DNA of 23,728 nucleotides. It comes from Eubacteriales Family XIII. Incertae Sedis bacterium. GTDB taxonomy: Bacteria; Bacillota; Clostridia; Peptostreptococcales; Anaerovoracaceae. A program made the position numbers and the translations under genes. The notes beneath the pieces are model-generated. The model was not told the origin of the DNA, ran no database searches, and was given only the letters and a program-made list of their open reading frames with translations. The stretch lies in assembly GCA_031254995.1 (NCBI GenBank), contig JAIRTJ010000064.1:1-23728 (forward strand). Direction: 5' to 3'. Below, piece by piece: positions 1-8,121 of this stretch. Positions within the stretch are counted from its first letter, which is position 1; each line of letters opens with the position of its first letter.

Positions 1-1
1 T

Positions 2-550
2 TTCGGTCCGGCCGTCATGGAAGAACAGGGAATCGGCATCACGCCCGACGCATTCCGCGATGGCGTCAAGTCCGGAAAGCTCTCCGGGCACGTCGGATTT
101 TCGGAATCCATCAACATGATCGCCGACGCCATCGGCTGGAAGGTCGATGAAATCAAGCAATCCATGGAACCCATCGTCACCGACGTAGACAGGAAATCGC
201 CTTACGGATTCGCAAAGGCCGGCAATGTCGCGGGTTGCGCGATGAAGGGATTCGGTTACTCAAACGGAGAACTCAAGATCGAGATGGATCATCCGCAGCA
301 AATCGAGCCTGAGCAGGTCGGCATCCAAACGGGCGATTACGTCATCATCAAGGGCAATCCCGACATCAATATGGTCAACTCTCCGGAGGTTCCCGGCGGC
401 ATCGGAACCATCGCGATGTGCGTCAACATGATCCCGAACGTCATCAACGCGCGTCCGGGTCTGCACACGATGATCACGTTGCCCGTTCCGCGAGCGATCA
501 TGGGCGATATGCGCGACATGATCTGCGAAGAAGCTAAGATCGTGAAATAA
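2..550 (+). CDS. ord: 2,4-diaminopentanoate dehydrogenase, C-terminal part (5' end outside window)
   Basis: The frame is open from the window edge, before the ATG at 17, so this is the 3' part of a longer gene. About 182 residues are visible, roughly the second half of a family of about 350 residues. Ord oxidatively deaminates 2,4-diaminopentanoate to 2-amino-4-ketopentanoate with NAD(P)+, a cytosolic step of ornithine fermentation. The N-terminal Rossmann nucleotide-binding domain is not in view. What is seen is the C-terminal catalytic/dimerisation region, with a start resembling the family (GPAVMEEQGIGITPDAF) and a conserved stretch VINARPGLHTM near the end. Identification rests on this resemblance and on its place directly ahead of ortA, ortB, oraS and oraE, which is the order known from ornithine-degrading Clostridia. 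An alternative is another dihydrodipicolinate-reductase-like dehydrogenase, but the context makes this unlikely. Confidence 0.88.
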   Translation, partial: FGPAVMEEQGIGITPDAFRDGVKSGKLSGHVGFSESINMIADAIGWKVDEIKQSMEPIVTDVDRKSPYGFAKAGNVAGCAMKGFGYSNGELKIEMDHPQQIEPEQVGIQTGDYVIIKGNPDINMVNSPEVPGGIGTIAMCVNMIPNVINARPGLHTMITLPVPRAIMGDMRDMICEEAKIVK

Positions 551-595
551 ATTCGGGCGTCTGTCTTTCGGACGCGTCCGTTCAAGGAGGAAAGT

Positions 596-898
596 ATGAT
601 AAAAAAAGGCGAATGGGTACTCATCCGCAAGACGATTTTGGAGCCGCACGAACGAGCGCCGCAGGTACCCGACGACACGAAAAAGGTTCCTTTGATCATG
701 TGGGTCAAGGGTCGGTTGCAGGCCGATGCGCAAATCGGCGACATCGTCGAGATCATTACGCAAACCGGACGCGTCGAGCAAGGGGCATTGCTGGAAGCGA
801 ATCCGACGTACAGACATTCATTCGGCGAGTTCATCCCCGAGTTGCTCGTTATCGGAGATCAGGTGCGGGAAATATTGTTCGGAGGTGACGCGAAATGA
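596..898 (+). CDS. ortA: 2-amino-4-ketopentanoate thiolase, alpha subunit
   Basis: A small 100-residue protein, normal for OrtA. With OrtB it forms the pyridoxal-phosphate enzyme that cleaves 2-amino-4-ketopentanoate with CoA to give alanine and acetyl-CoA. The sequence begins MIKKGEWVLIRKTILEP and contains RAPQVPDDTKKVPL and a small beta-rich core (GDIVEIITQTGRVEQGAL), matching the OrtA family from memory. No PLP lysine is expected in this subunit. The start is fixed by a strong AAGGAGG at 584-590, five bases before the ATG. The stop overlaps the ortB start (ATGA), so the two subunits are translationally coupled. Function comes from family recognition and neighbours; there is no independent catalytic motif to see. 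Confidence 0.93.
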   Translation: MIKKGEWVLIRKTILEPHERAPQVPDDTKKVPLIMWVKGRLQADAQIGDIVEIITQTGRVEQGALLEANPTYRHSFGEFIPELLVIGDQVREILFGGDAK

Positions 899-2301
899 GC
901 TTGGCAAATGATTACGCCTCGGTAATGGCGCGCAAAGGCGAGATAATGAAAAAGTCCGTCGGCATAGACTACGGCGAATTCGAGAGCGGTTCCATCGCGT
1001 TCGACTACAAGAAGATGATGCAGGAAACGAGCTACACGCTCGAGGAGATGCAGAAAATTCAGCTTGACGCGCATGTGGGCAATACGCCGATCATCGAATT
1101 GAGAAATCTCACCGCTCTCGCGCGCAAATGCGCAAAGCCGGGCTTCGGCGCGCGAATATTCATCAAAGATGAAGCCGCGAATCCGTCCGGAAGCTTCAAG
1201 GCGCGCAGGGCTGCGAACGCCGTCTACCACGCGAAAAAATTGGGATTCAAAGGCGTTCTGACGGCCACGAGCGGAAATTACGGCGCGGCGGTCGCTTCGC
1301 AGGCAGCCATGGCAGGACTCAAATGCATCGTCGTGCAGGAGTGTTACGATTCAAAAGGGGTCGGACAACCGGAAATTATCGAGAAAGCGCGAAAATGCGA
1401 AGCTCTCGGCGCGGAAGTCGTACAGCTGTCCGTGGGTCCTGAATTATTTTACAAATTTCTTCTATTATTAGAAGAAACAGGGTATTTCAACGCTTCGCTG
1501 TATACTCCCTTCGGAATCGCCGGCGTGGAAACGCTCGGATACGAGACATCCATACAGTTCCGCGAAAAATACGGCAAGGATCCCGACGCGATCATATGCA
1601 CGAACGCGGGCGGCGGCAATCTGACCGGAACGGCGCGCGGACTCGAAAAGGCCGGCGCGACGTCTACGGTCATCGGCGCGAGCGTAAATCTGTCGGGTCT
1701 GCACATGGCCTCGGACACGCAGTTCAACAAAAAGTCGTTCACCACGGGACACACGGGATTCGGAATACCTTTTTCAACGTGGCCCGACAGATCCGACGTA
1801 CCGAGATCCGCTGCGCGACCGCTCCGATACATGGACAGATACGTCACTGTGACGCAGGGTTGCGTATTCTATATCACGGAAACTTTGGCGAGTCTCGAGG
1901 GCTTGGAAAAAGGACCTGCGGGGAACACATCGCTCGCCGCGGCCTTCTCTATCGCCCAAGAGATGCCCGACGATCGATTCTTGCTCGTCCAAGAGACGGA
2001 GTACACGGGCGCGGGCAAGCACATTCAGCCGCAGCTTTCGTTCGCGCGCGAGAACGGGATCAAGCTGTTCTTCGGGGATCCCAAGGATGAAATCCCCGGC
2101 GAGAATCTGGTGTTGCCTTCCCACCCGTCCCTCATCAAGGCTACGGACGTGGATCTCAACCGCCTGCGCAAATCGCTCATCAAGGCCGCGCTGAACAGCG
2201 TCTCCGCGCCTCCGACCCCGGAAGATATACGATTCCTGGCCGAGGAGACGCGCACGGACGAGTCTTTCGTGCGCGCGGCGATAGAGGAGCTCGAGGCCTG
2301 A
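895..2301 (+). CDS. ortB: 2-amino-4-ketopentanoate thiolase, beta (PLP) subunit
   Basis: This 468-residue fold-type II PLP enzyme, related to threonine synthase and cysteine synthase, is the catalytic partner of OrtA. It thiolytically cleaves 2-amino-4-ketopentanoate to alanine and acetyl-CoA, so it produces the energy-yielding thioester of ornithine fermentation. The expected PLP lysine is K102 in NPSGSFKARRA. A substrate loop TSGNYGAA follows, and a glycine-rich phosphate-binding loop NAGGGNLTGTARG lies further on. The length suits the family. The ATG at 895 overlaps the ortA stop by four bases. Codons for residues about 183-196 form an unusually AT-rich patch with a perfect hairpin (1456-1477), unlike the surrounding GC-rich codon use. 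The reading frame is intact across it. Confidence 0.94.
   Translation: MSLANDYASVMARKGEIMKKSVGIDYGEFESGSIAFDYKKMMQETSYTLEEMQKIQLDAHVGNTPIIELRNLTALARKCAKPGFGARIFIKDEAANPSGSFKARRAANAVYHAKKLGFKGVLTATSGNYGAAVASQAAMAGLKCIVVQECYDSKGVGQPEIIEKARKCEALGAEVVQLSVGPELFYKFLLLLEETGYFNASLYTPFGIAGVETLGYETSIQFREKYGKDPDAIICTNAGGGNLTGTARGLEKAGATSTVIGASVNLSGLHMASDTQFNKKSFTTGHTGFGIPFSTWPDRSDVPRSAARPLRYMDRYVTVTQGCVFYITETLASLEGLEKGPAGNTSLAAAFSIAQEMPDDRFLLVQETEYTGAGKHIQPQLSFARENGIKLFFGDPKDEIPGENLVLPSHPSLIKATDVDLNRLRKSLIKAALNSVSAPPTPEDIRFLAEETRTDESFVRAAIEELEA
1456..1477 (+). other. AT-rich 9-bp hairpin inside ortB
   Basis: TTTCTTCTA (1456-1464) and TAGAAGAAA (1469-1477) are exact reverse complements around a TTAT loop. 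They sit in a roughly 40-base AT-rich island (about 1441-1480) inside a GC-rich gene. The patch encodes KFLLLLEET with the codons CTT CTA TTA TTA, unusual among the CTC/TTG/CTG leucines nearby. The structure is seen in the sequence; any role (translation pause, RNase site) is speculation. Confidence 0.45.
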
Positions 2302-2381
2302 GCAACGCGCCGAATCGCGGCAGCATGAATACTGCACTATGGAAAGGTTTTTGACAGAATAATGAGGAAACGAGGCAAAAT

Positions 2382-2771
2382 ATGAAAAGACAAGATGATT
2401 TTGCGGAAAGAAGAAAGGACATCATGGGCTTGACCGATGATGAACTCTACAAACGCTTTTGGGATTTGACGGAAAAAGTCGTCGAGCCCCTTCTCGAATT
2501 GGGGAAGAAAAACACCTCACCGTCCATCGAGCGCTCCGTATTGTTGCGCATGGGCATCCCCTCGACGGATACAAAGCCCATCGTCGAGGGTTGCATCGAT
2601 CGAGGACTGTTGGGCAAGGGCGCGGGTCACGTCGTCTACAAACTGGCGAAGTCGAAGGATATCTCGATGAAGGAAGCCGGGGAATTGTTGGCGAACGGCT
2701 CGTGTTGGGACGAGGCCGCCGGACTGTTCGATTCGAACGCCGCGTCGAAAGGAGGCGACGACAATGGATGA
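2382..2771 (+). CDS. oraS: D-ornithine 4,5-aminomutase, small (S) subunit
   Basis: This 129-residue protein is close to the usual OraS size of about 120 residues. OraS is the small partner of the adenosylcobalamin- and PLP-dependent aminomutase that moves the 5-amino group of D-ornithine to C4, giving 2,4-diaminopentanoate. Recognisable stretches include RFWDLTEKVVEPLLELGKK, TSPSIERSVLLRMG and GLLGKGAGHVVYKLAK, which match the Clostridium protein from memory. The ATG at 2382 is preceded by GAGG six bases upstream. The last eight bases overlap oraE, so subunit synthesis is coupled. The C-terminal tail (NAASKGGDDNG) is slightly longer and more polar than usual, partly because this DNA also carries the oraE ribosome site. 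An 80-base gap separates it from ortB. Confidence 0.94.
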   Translation: MKRQDDFAERRKDIMGLTDDELYKRFWDLTEKVVEPLLELGKKNTSPSIERSVLLRMGIPSTDTKPIVEGCIDRGLLGKGAGHVVYKLAKSKDISMKEAGELLANGSCWDEAAGLFDSNAASKGGDDNG

Positions 2772-4983
2772 AAAAAAGTTGAAACCAAATGAAAAGATCG
2801 ATATCGAGTCCATTTTGAAGGACTTGGACAAATACCGCCCGAAACGCAGAGGGTGGACATGGCGCACGCCCGCACCCGGCTTGAAGATGGGACCGTTTGA
2901 ATATCGCGACGCCACGCTTCCGACGGAGAACGGCGTTCCGTTGCCCTCCGCGAAATATTTCGGAGGAATCGACCCGCAACCCGAGCCCATCATTACGACG
3001 GAAATCGCGTCGGGACGCTTTGAAGACGATATACGTCGAATGCGCATGGCCGCTTGGCACGGCGCCGATCATCTCATGGTCATCCGCACGGCCGGACAGT
3101 CGCATATGGACGGTCTGCTCGAAGGCACGCCCCAAGGCGTCGGCGGCGTACCGATTACGCGAAAGCAGGTGCGCGCGCAACGAAAGGCTCTCGACCTCAT
3201 CGAAGAGGAAGTGGGACGGCCGATCAACTACCATTCCTACGTTTCGGGCGTCGCAGGTCCCGAGGTCGCAGTCATGTTTGCGGAGGAAGGCGTCAACGGC
3301 GCGCACCAAGATCCGCAGTACAATGTACTGTACAGGAATATCAACATGATTCGTTCCTTTGTGGACGCCTGCGAATCCAAGGAGATCATGGCTTGGGCGG
3401 ATATCGCGCAGATCGACGGCGCGCACAACGCCAACGCTACGGCTAGGGAAGCGTGGAAGGTCACGCCCGAACTGATCGTGCAACACGCGATCAACAGCCT
3501 GTTCTCGACAAAGGCGGGCATCAAAAAATCCAACATATGCTTGTCAACGGTACCGCCCACCGCGCCGCCCGCGCCCTGCGTATTCATCGACCTCCCCTAC
3601 GCCGTCGCGCTCAGGGAATTCCTCAAGGATTATCGCATGAGGGCACAGATGAACACGAAGTACATGGAAGCGTCGTCAAGGGAAAACACCGTGACGCACG
3701 TGCTTAACATGTTGATCTCAAAGCTCACGAGCGCGGACATACAGTCGACCATCACGCCGGACGAAGGCCGCAACGTCCCATGGCATATCTACAACATCGA
3801 AGCCTGCGACACGGCGAAGCAAACGCTGATCGGACTCGACGGACTGATGGATATGGTTCAACTCAAGGACGATGGCCCGTTGCGGGAAAAATCTCGCGAA
3901 ATCCGCGAAAGAGCCTGCCTGTTCATGGAGGAAATCCTGGAGACGGGCGGTTATTTCAAGGCGGTCGAAGAAGGATTCTTCGTGGATTCCGGCTACTATC
4001 CCGAGCGTAACGGAGACGGCATCGTGCGCAAGGCTGACGGCGGCGTCGCCGCAGGCATGGTCTTTGAGCGAGACGAGGACTATTTCGCGCCCGTGACCGC
4101 GCACTACGGTTTCAATAACGTCGCGCAATACGATCCCTCCGCAATCGATAATCCGGCAAAATTGATCGACGGATGCACGTTTGAGCGTCCGGAGAAGATC
4201 GTTTACATCGACGAACTCGACCAAGAGGACAATGTCAACGTCAGGTTGGAGGAAACGGCCGATTACAGAAAGTCAAATCTGCTCAAACCGGAGATGGAAT
4301 GGGCCGCCGACGGCACGGTAATGGTCACGTTGTTCCTTCCGGCGGAGAAGCGCGCGGCGGAGGCCGCAGCGCTGGAACTCGCCGCAAAGATGAACCTGCA
4401 AGACGCCGTCGTGATCAATTTGGAGACATTGCAGGAAGCGGAAGGCGTTCGCATCGAATTGAAAGGCCGACTTCCGTTCGACGTAAATATCGACGAACTC
4501 GAAATCCCGCCGGAGCCGGAACTTCTTTCGGATGAGGAAATCCGCGAGGACATCGAAGATCATCCGATGAAAATCGTCTGCGCGACCGTGGGCGAGGACG
4601 AGCATTCCGTAGGTCTGCGCGAAATCATCGACATCAAGCACGGCGGCATCGAGCGTTTCGGCATCGAGGTTCATTACCTCGGAACCTCCGTCCCCGTGGA
4701 GAAGCTGGTCGACGCCGCGATCGAAATGAACGCGGAAGCGATCTTAGCATCCACGATCATAAGCCACGACGACATCCACTACAAGAATATGAAGCGCATA
4801 CACGAGTTGGCGGTAGAGAAAGGCGTGCGCGACGACCTGATGATCGTCGCGGGAGGCACTCAGGTGATCCCGCAACTTGCCGTTGAGCAAGGCATCGACG
4901 CGGGTTTCGGTCGCGGCAGTCACGGAATCGACGTTGCCACATTCCTCGTAAAACGCCGCAAGGAAAAACGCGCGGCGAAATGA
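2764..4983 (+). CDS. oraE: D-ornithine 4,5-aminomutase, large (E) subunit
   Basis: The 739-residue large subunit binds adenosylcobalamin and PLP and performs the radical 1,2-amino shift on D-ornithine. A long N-terminal region corresponds to the TIM-barrel substrate/PLP domain of the family. The C-terminal part (from about residue 600) is a Rossmann-like B12-binding domain. It carries the base-off motif DxHxxG as DEHSVG, with cobalt-ligand candidate H614. Eleven residues later is K625 in IIDIKHGG. The same spacing separates the cobalt histidine and the PLP lysine known in the Clostridium sticklandii enzyme (H618/K629), so both cofactor anchors appear intact. AAAGGAGG at 2748-2755 fixes the ATG at 2764. 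The gene overlaps oraS by eight bases and is followed after 16 bases by a probable reactivase gene. Confidence 0.96.
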   Translation: MDEKKLKPNEKIDIESILKDLDKYRPKRRGWTWRTPAPGLKMGPFEYRDATLPTENGVPLPSAKYFGGIDPQPEPIITTEIASGRFEDDIRRMRMAAWHGADHLMVIRTAGQSHMDGLLEGTPQGVGGVPITRKQVRAQRKALDLIEEEVGRPINYHSYVSGVAGPEVAVMFAEEGVNGAHQDPQYNVLYRNINMIRSFVDACESKEIMAWADIAQIDGAHNANATAREAWKVTPELIVQHAINSLFSTKAGIKKSNICLSTVPPTAPPAPCVFIDLPYAVALREFLKDYRMRAQMNTKYMEASSRENTVTHVLNMLISKLTSADIQSTITPDEGRNVPWHIYNIEACDTAKQTLIGLDGLMDMVQLKDDGPLREKSREIRERACLFMEEILETGGYFKAVEEGFFVDSGYYPERNGDGIVRKADGGVAAGMVFERDEDYFAPVTAHYGFNNVAQYDPSAIDNPAKLIDGCTFERPEKIVYIDELDQEDNVNVRLEETADYRKSNLLKPEMEWAADGTVMVTLFLPAEKRAAEAAALELAAKMNLQDAVVINLETLQEAEGVRIELKGRLPFDVNIDELEIPPEPELLSDEEIREDIEDHPMKIVCATVGEDEHSVGLREIIDIKHGGIERFGIEVHYLGTSVPVEKLVDAAIEMNAEAILASTIISHDDIHYKNMKRIHELAVEKGVRDDLMIVAGGTQVIPQLAVEQGIDAGFGRGSHGIDVATFLVKRRKEKRAAK

Positions 4984-4999
4984 GCGGAAACGGGATGAT

Positions 5000-6376
5000 A
5001 TGAAAGTAGATGTGATCGTAGCGGAAATCGGTTCCACAACCACGCTTGTAAACGCGTTTCAAGGTGTGGCCGACGGCGCGCCCGAATTTTGGGGACAGGG
5101 ACAAGCTCCCACTTCCGTTTTGGACGGGGACGTGAGAATCGGCCTCAAGGGCGCGATGGAGGACCTTCGTCTGAAAAAAGGCCTCGCATCTCTCGAATAC
5201 AAGGAGATGCTCGCGACATCCAGCGCAGCGGGCGGGTTGAAGATGACCGTACACGGTTTGGTGCACGACATGACGGCGAGGGCGGCCAACGAAGCCGCCC
5301 TCGGCGCGGGCGCCATCGTGCGTCAGGTGACCTCGGGATTGTTGCGGCGGAGCGACACGGAACGACTCCTGCGCATAAAGCCAAACCTCATCATGATCGC
5401 CGGAGGCGTAGATCACGGTGAGCGAAACACCGCTCTTTCCAACGCGGAGATCATACGCGACCTCGGACTGAAGACACCCGTGATCTACGCGGGAAACATC
5501 GATAACCGCGACGAAATACGCTTGATCTTCGAAGGCTCCGACGCGCCGCTCTACATCGTGGAGAACGTCTATCCCAAGATCGACGACCTGAACGTGGAGC
5601 CGGCCCGGAAGATCATCCAAGCCGCCTTTGAGGAACACATCGTGCAAGCGCCCGGGATGGAGCATGTGCGGGATCTCGTAAACGGCCCGATCATTCCGAC
5701 GCCGGGCGCTGTGATGGAAGCCGCTAAACTTTTGTACGAAGAAATCGGCGATCTAATGGCCATCGACGTCGGCGGCGCGACGACAGACATACATTCCGTC
5801 ACGGAAGGCTCCGAGGAGATCTCGCGCATCGCGGTCAGCCCCGAGCCGACGGCAAAGCGCACGGTCGAAGGCGATCTCGGCGTATACATCAACATGGAAA
5901 ACCTGATCGCGATCATCGGTCGCGAAAAGCTGGACGCGCAACTCGGATTTCCCGCCGACGAAGCCATCGAAGGCTATCGCTTCGTTCCAAAGACCGACAA
6001 AGAGTTGAAATTCGTAGAGCGTCTGACGCTTGAAGCCGTAATTCAAGCGGCAAAACGCCACGCGGGTCATATCCGCTATATCTACGGACCTTCCGGACGC
6101 AGCGTGCTCGCGGAAGGCAAAGATCTGTCGCGCGTGAAATACATCATCGGCACGGGCGGTGCGCTCACAAGGTTGCCGAATCGTATGGAAATCATGAAAG
6201 CCGCTGCGGAATGCAACGAAAGCGGCAATCTGCTGACGCCGCCGGAGAGCGCGAAAATTCTCACGGACAACGACTATATCATGGCTTCTCTCGGCGTCCT
6301 TTCAAAAAGGCACCCTTCCGCCGCGTTGCGTCTGTTGTTCAAAAGTCTGCGCATTTCCGAGTCTGAGGGAAAATAG
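5000..6376 (+). CDS. glmL: GlmL/MutL-like ATPase, probable B12-mutase reactivating factor
   Basis: This 458-residue protein belongs to the MutL/GlmL accessory family first seen beside glutamate mutase. It is not the DNA mismatch repair MutL. The fold is an actin/Hsp70-like ATPase: a first phosphate loop VAEIGSTTTLVNAF at residues 7-20, a second AIDVGGATTDIHSV at about 254-267 with D256, and a C-terminal GTGGALTRLPN adenosine-type motif. By family knowledge such proteins exchange damaged cobalamin from B12-dependent mutases. Its position 16 bases after oraE points to OraSE as client, but this is inference. The ATG at 5000 follows a GGGA at 4992-4995; an earlier ATG in that site stops after two codons. 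The gene ends 11 bases before the convergent SAM hydrolase gene, with no clear terminator between. Confidence 0.87.
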   Translation: MKVDVIVAEIGSTTTLVNAFQGVADGAPEFWGQGQAPTSVLDGDVRIGLKGAMEDLRLKKGLASLEYKEMLATSSAAGGLKMTVHGLVHDMTARAANEAALGAGAIVRQVTSGLLRRSDTERLLRIKPNLIMIAGGVDHGERNTALSNAEIIRDLGLKTPVIYAGNIDNRDEIRLIFEGSDAPLYIVENVYPKIDDLNVEPARKIIQAAFEEHIVQAPGMEHVRDLVNGPIIPTPGAVMEAAKLLYEEIGDLMAIDVGGATTDIHSVTEGSEEISRIAVSPEPTAKRTVEGDLGVYINMENLIAIIGREKLDAQLGFPADEAIEGYRFVPKTDKELKFVERLTLEAVIQAAKRHAGHIRYIYGPSGRSVLAEGKDLSRVKYIIGTGGALTRLPNRMEIMKAAAECNESGNLLTPPESAKILTDNDYIMASLGVLSKRHPSAALRLLFKSLRISESEGK

Positions 6377-6387
6377 CGCGCCTGCGC

Positions 6388-7230
6388 TCACGGCAGGAAT
6401 TCCACCGTCCAGTCCGCTCCGAATCCGAGTTTGGCATCCGAGGCGAGACTTCCTTGCACCTTTGCGACGCCGATGTTCATCAATTCGTTGTTGTATATGA
6501 TGAGTTCGCCTTTCTGCGCGAATCCGAAGGATCGCTCAAAGAGCACGCGTTCTTTCAGGACGAGCGCCCCTTTGCGATAGACGAGGACTTGCGGTCTGTC
6601 GCCGTATGAGAAACCCGCGCTCAGGAAGACTTCCGTCGGGATATTCGTCCACATGTTGCCGAAATTCGGATCGTTGATCTCAAAGATTCCGTTGACCTTG
6701 CCGCGTGTCGCCGTCGGCTCGAGGATCGGAAATTTCACGATCTCATCTACGGAATACGACGAGCCGACTTCCTCGAACGAGATGAGTCCCGACGCCAATT
6801 TCGCCGCGCAATAGCCGAAAAGATCGCGCCCGTGAAACACGGATACGCCCCTGGTGGACGGCAAGCGATTTCTGCTCTCATCGATCTCACGCACCTCAGC
6901 GACGCCGATGTGCTTCTCGACATGCGTAAGGCTGCCGTTGTCCGGCGTGACGACGATGTAGCCGCCGCGCGTTCGCGCGACGCACGCACGCCGATCCGTG
7001 CCCACGCCGGGATCCACCACGGAGACGAAGACTGTTCCCTCCGGCCAAAACTCCATACTCTGATACAGCCTGTACGAGGCGCTCCAAATATCGTATTGCG
7101 GCAATTCGTGGCTGCCGTCCATGATCTCCAAGTCGCGGTCGACGGACTTTACGACACCGTACATGGCGCATACCGCCCCCTCCTTGTACGTAAAATCCGT
7201 TTGGAATACGAGTATCGGTTTTCTTATCAT
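6388..7230 (-). CDS. SAM hydrolase (adenosine-forming), DUF62 family
   Basis: This 280-residue protein of the SAM hydroxide adenosyltransferase family is related to SAM-dependent fluorinase and chlorinase. It is predicted to use water to split S-adenosylmethionine into adenosine and methionine. Family landmarks in order are FQTDFTYKEGAV, SVVDPGVGTDRR, TPDNGSLT, FHGRDLFGY and EINDPNFGNMWTNIP. The Asp-Arg-His set that marks the hydrolase branch appears as D73, R80 and H133, with spacings close to the archaeal enzyme; the alignment is mine by eye. The ATG at 7230 is preferred over the GTG just before it because GGGAG lies seven bases upstream. It is the last gene after ecfS, ecfA and ecfT, separated from ecfT by 57 bases that contain a perfect palindrome. 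Its physiological role is not established. Confidence 0.88.
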   Translation of the reverse strand: MIRKPILVFQTDFTYKEGAVCAMYGVVKSVDRDLEIMDGSHELPQYDIWSASYRLYQSMEFWPEGTVFVSVVDPGVGTDRRACVARTRGGYIVVTPDNGSLTHVEKHIGVAEVREIDESRNRLPSTRGVSVFHGRDLFGYCAAKLASGLISFEEVGSSYSVDEIVKFPILEPTATRGKVNGIFEINDPNFGNMWTNIPTEVFLSAGFSYGDRPQVLVYRKGALVLKERVLFERSFGFAQKGELIIYNNELMNIGVAKVQGSLASDAKLGFGADWTVEFLP

Positions 7231-7253
7231 CACATGTCTCCCGTTTTCATTTG

Positions 7254-7269
7254 CGCGAGAATTCTCGCG
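7254..7269. promoter_or_regulatory. 16-bp perfect palindrome between ecfT and the SAM hydrolase gene
   Basis: CGCGAGAATTCTCGCG reads the same on both strands. It lies between the ecfT stop (7288) and the hydrolase start (7230), about 15 bases ahead of the GGGAG ribosome site. As DNA it could be an operator; as RNA it gives a 6-bp GC-rich stem with an AAUU loop. There is no following U-tract, so it is not a standard terminator. Function is unknown. Confidence 0.5.
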
Positions 7270-7287
7270 GCTTCTTTAATGTCCCTT

Positions 7288-8121
7288 TTATGTAAATGGA
7301 TTGAAAAATCGGCTATGATTAACAAATATCGACACCGATAGGGAAGCGACGAAAATGGATGCCGTTATGCCGATCGCAACCCAATCCGCGCGGCGAAACG
7401 GTCTTTTCGCGTACCATGTTCGTCGTTTTCGTTTGCCGAACCCTCGCAGATCCATGGCATTGCTGATGTTCTCGATGCGATCCAGTGTCGAGAACAGCAA
7501 TGGGATGATGATGAGCAACGCGTTCTTGAATCTGTGCCGCAACTTGGCTTTTTTGCTCATATCCAAGCCCCTCGCCTGCTGTGACATGCTGATGTCGTTG
7601 TAATCCCTCTGTATGTCCGGCAGGTATCGGAGCGTCAGCGCCACCGCGAAAGCCGCTTTGTAATGCACCTTCACGCCGTTCAGCGCGGAGGCGAATTCGC
7701 TCGGGTTCGTGGTCAACAGGAAAATGATTCCGAGCGGAACCACGGACGCGTATTTCATCGTCTTCGTGCCCTGATAGAGCAGTTGTTCCCATGTGAGCGT
7801 GTATCGTCCGAAGATGTGCCCGAATTCATGGTGCGTGCCGTAGATCATCGGGCCCTGTTCCGGCGCGAACAGATAGGAGATCACGAAGTTTGTCAGCAGA
7901 AAAATAACGACATATATCACCATGAGCCTGATCTGCGAATACTTGATCTTGGACACGCGCAATGCCCAAAACGAAAAGACCATGATGGCGAGAATGACGC
8001 GAATATCATAGGAAAACATGACCGCGAACGTGAGCAACAAGAAACAAATGAATTTGGACAGGCCGCTCAATTCGTGAATCGGGGTGTTCAGCCGGTTGTA
8101 GGAAAAAACCTTGATCTTCAA
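7288..8121 (-). CDS. ecfT: ECF transporter transmembrane subunit EcfT
   Basis: This 277-residue membrane protein is the coupling subunit of an energy-coupling-factor importer. It links the S component to the ATPase. Hydrophobic segments occur near residues 22-50, 65-84, 122-137, 200-211 and 253-269. Two cytoplasmic coupling motifs of the family are present: ARG at 183-185 (QQARGLD) and the variant LRG at 225-227 (AMDLRGFG), which contact the ATPase grooves. The start is a TTG whose bases overlap the stop of the ATPase gene (TTGA). GGAGG lies nine bases before it, so translation is coupled. Because it is encoded with its own ATPase and S component, this is probably a dedicated group I-like transporter rather than the shared housekeeping module. 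Confidence 0.9.
   Translation of the reverse strand: MKIKVFSYNRLNTPIHELSGLSKFICFLLLTFAVMFSYDIRVILAIMVFSFWALRVSKIKYSQIRLMVIYVVIFLLTNFVISYLFAPEQGPMIYGTHHEFGHIFGRYTLTWEQLLYQGTKTMKYASVVPLGIIFLLTTNPSEFASALNGVKVHYKAAFAVALTLRYLPDIQRDYNDISMSQQARGLDMSKKAKLRHRFKNALLIIIPLLFSTLDRIENISNAMDLRGFGKRKRRTWYAKRPFRRADWVAIGITASIFVASLSVSIFVNHSRFFNPFT

Noticed and set aside
2351..2356. TTGACA upstream of oraS as a promoter
   Set aside because: A perfect -35 box, but no -10-like hexamer occurs 16-18 bases downstream (GGCAAA is there instead). Read-through from ortB is simpler.
2422..3486. 354-codon minus-strand frame across oraS and oraE
   Set aside because: It is a shadow of two confidently identified coding sequences on the plus strand.
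7228..7233. GTG at 7233 as the SAM hydrolase start
   Set aside because: Only four bases separate it from the GGGAG site. The adjacent ATG at 7230 has better spacing; the difference is one residue.
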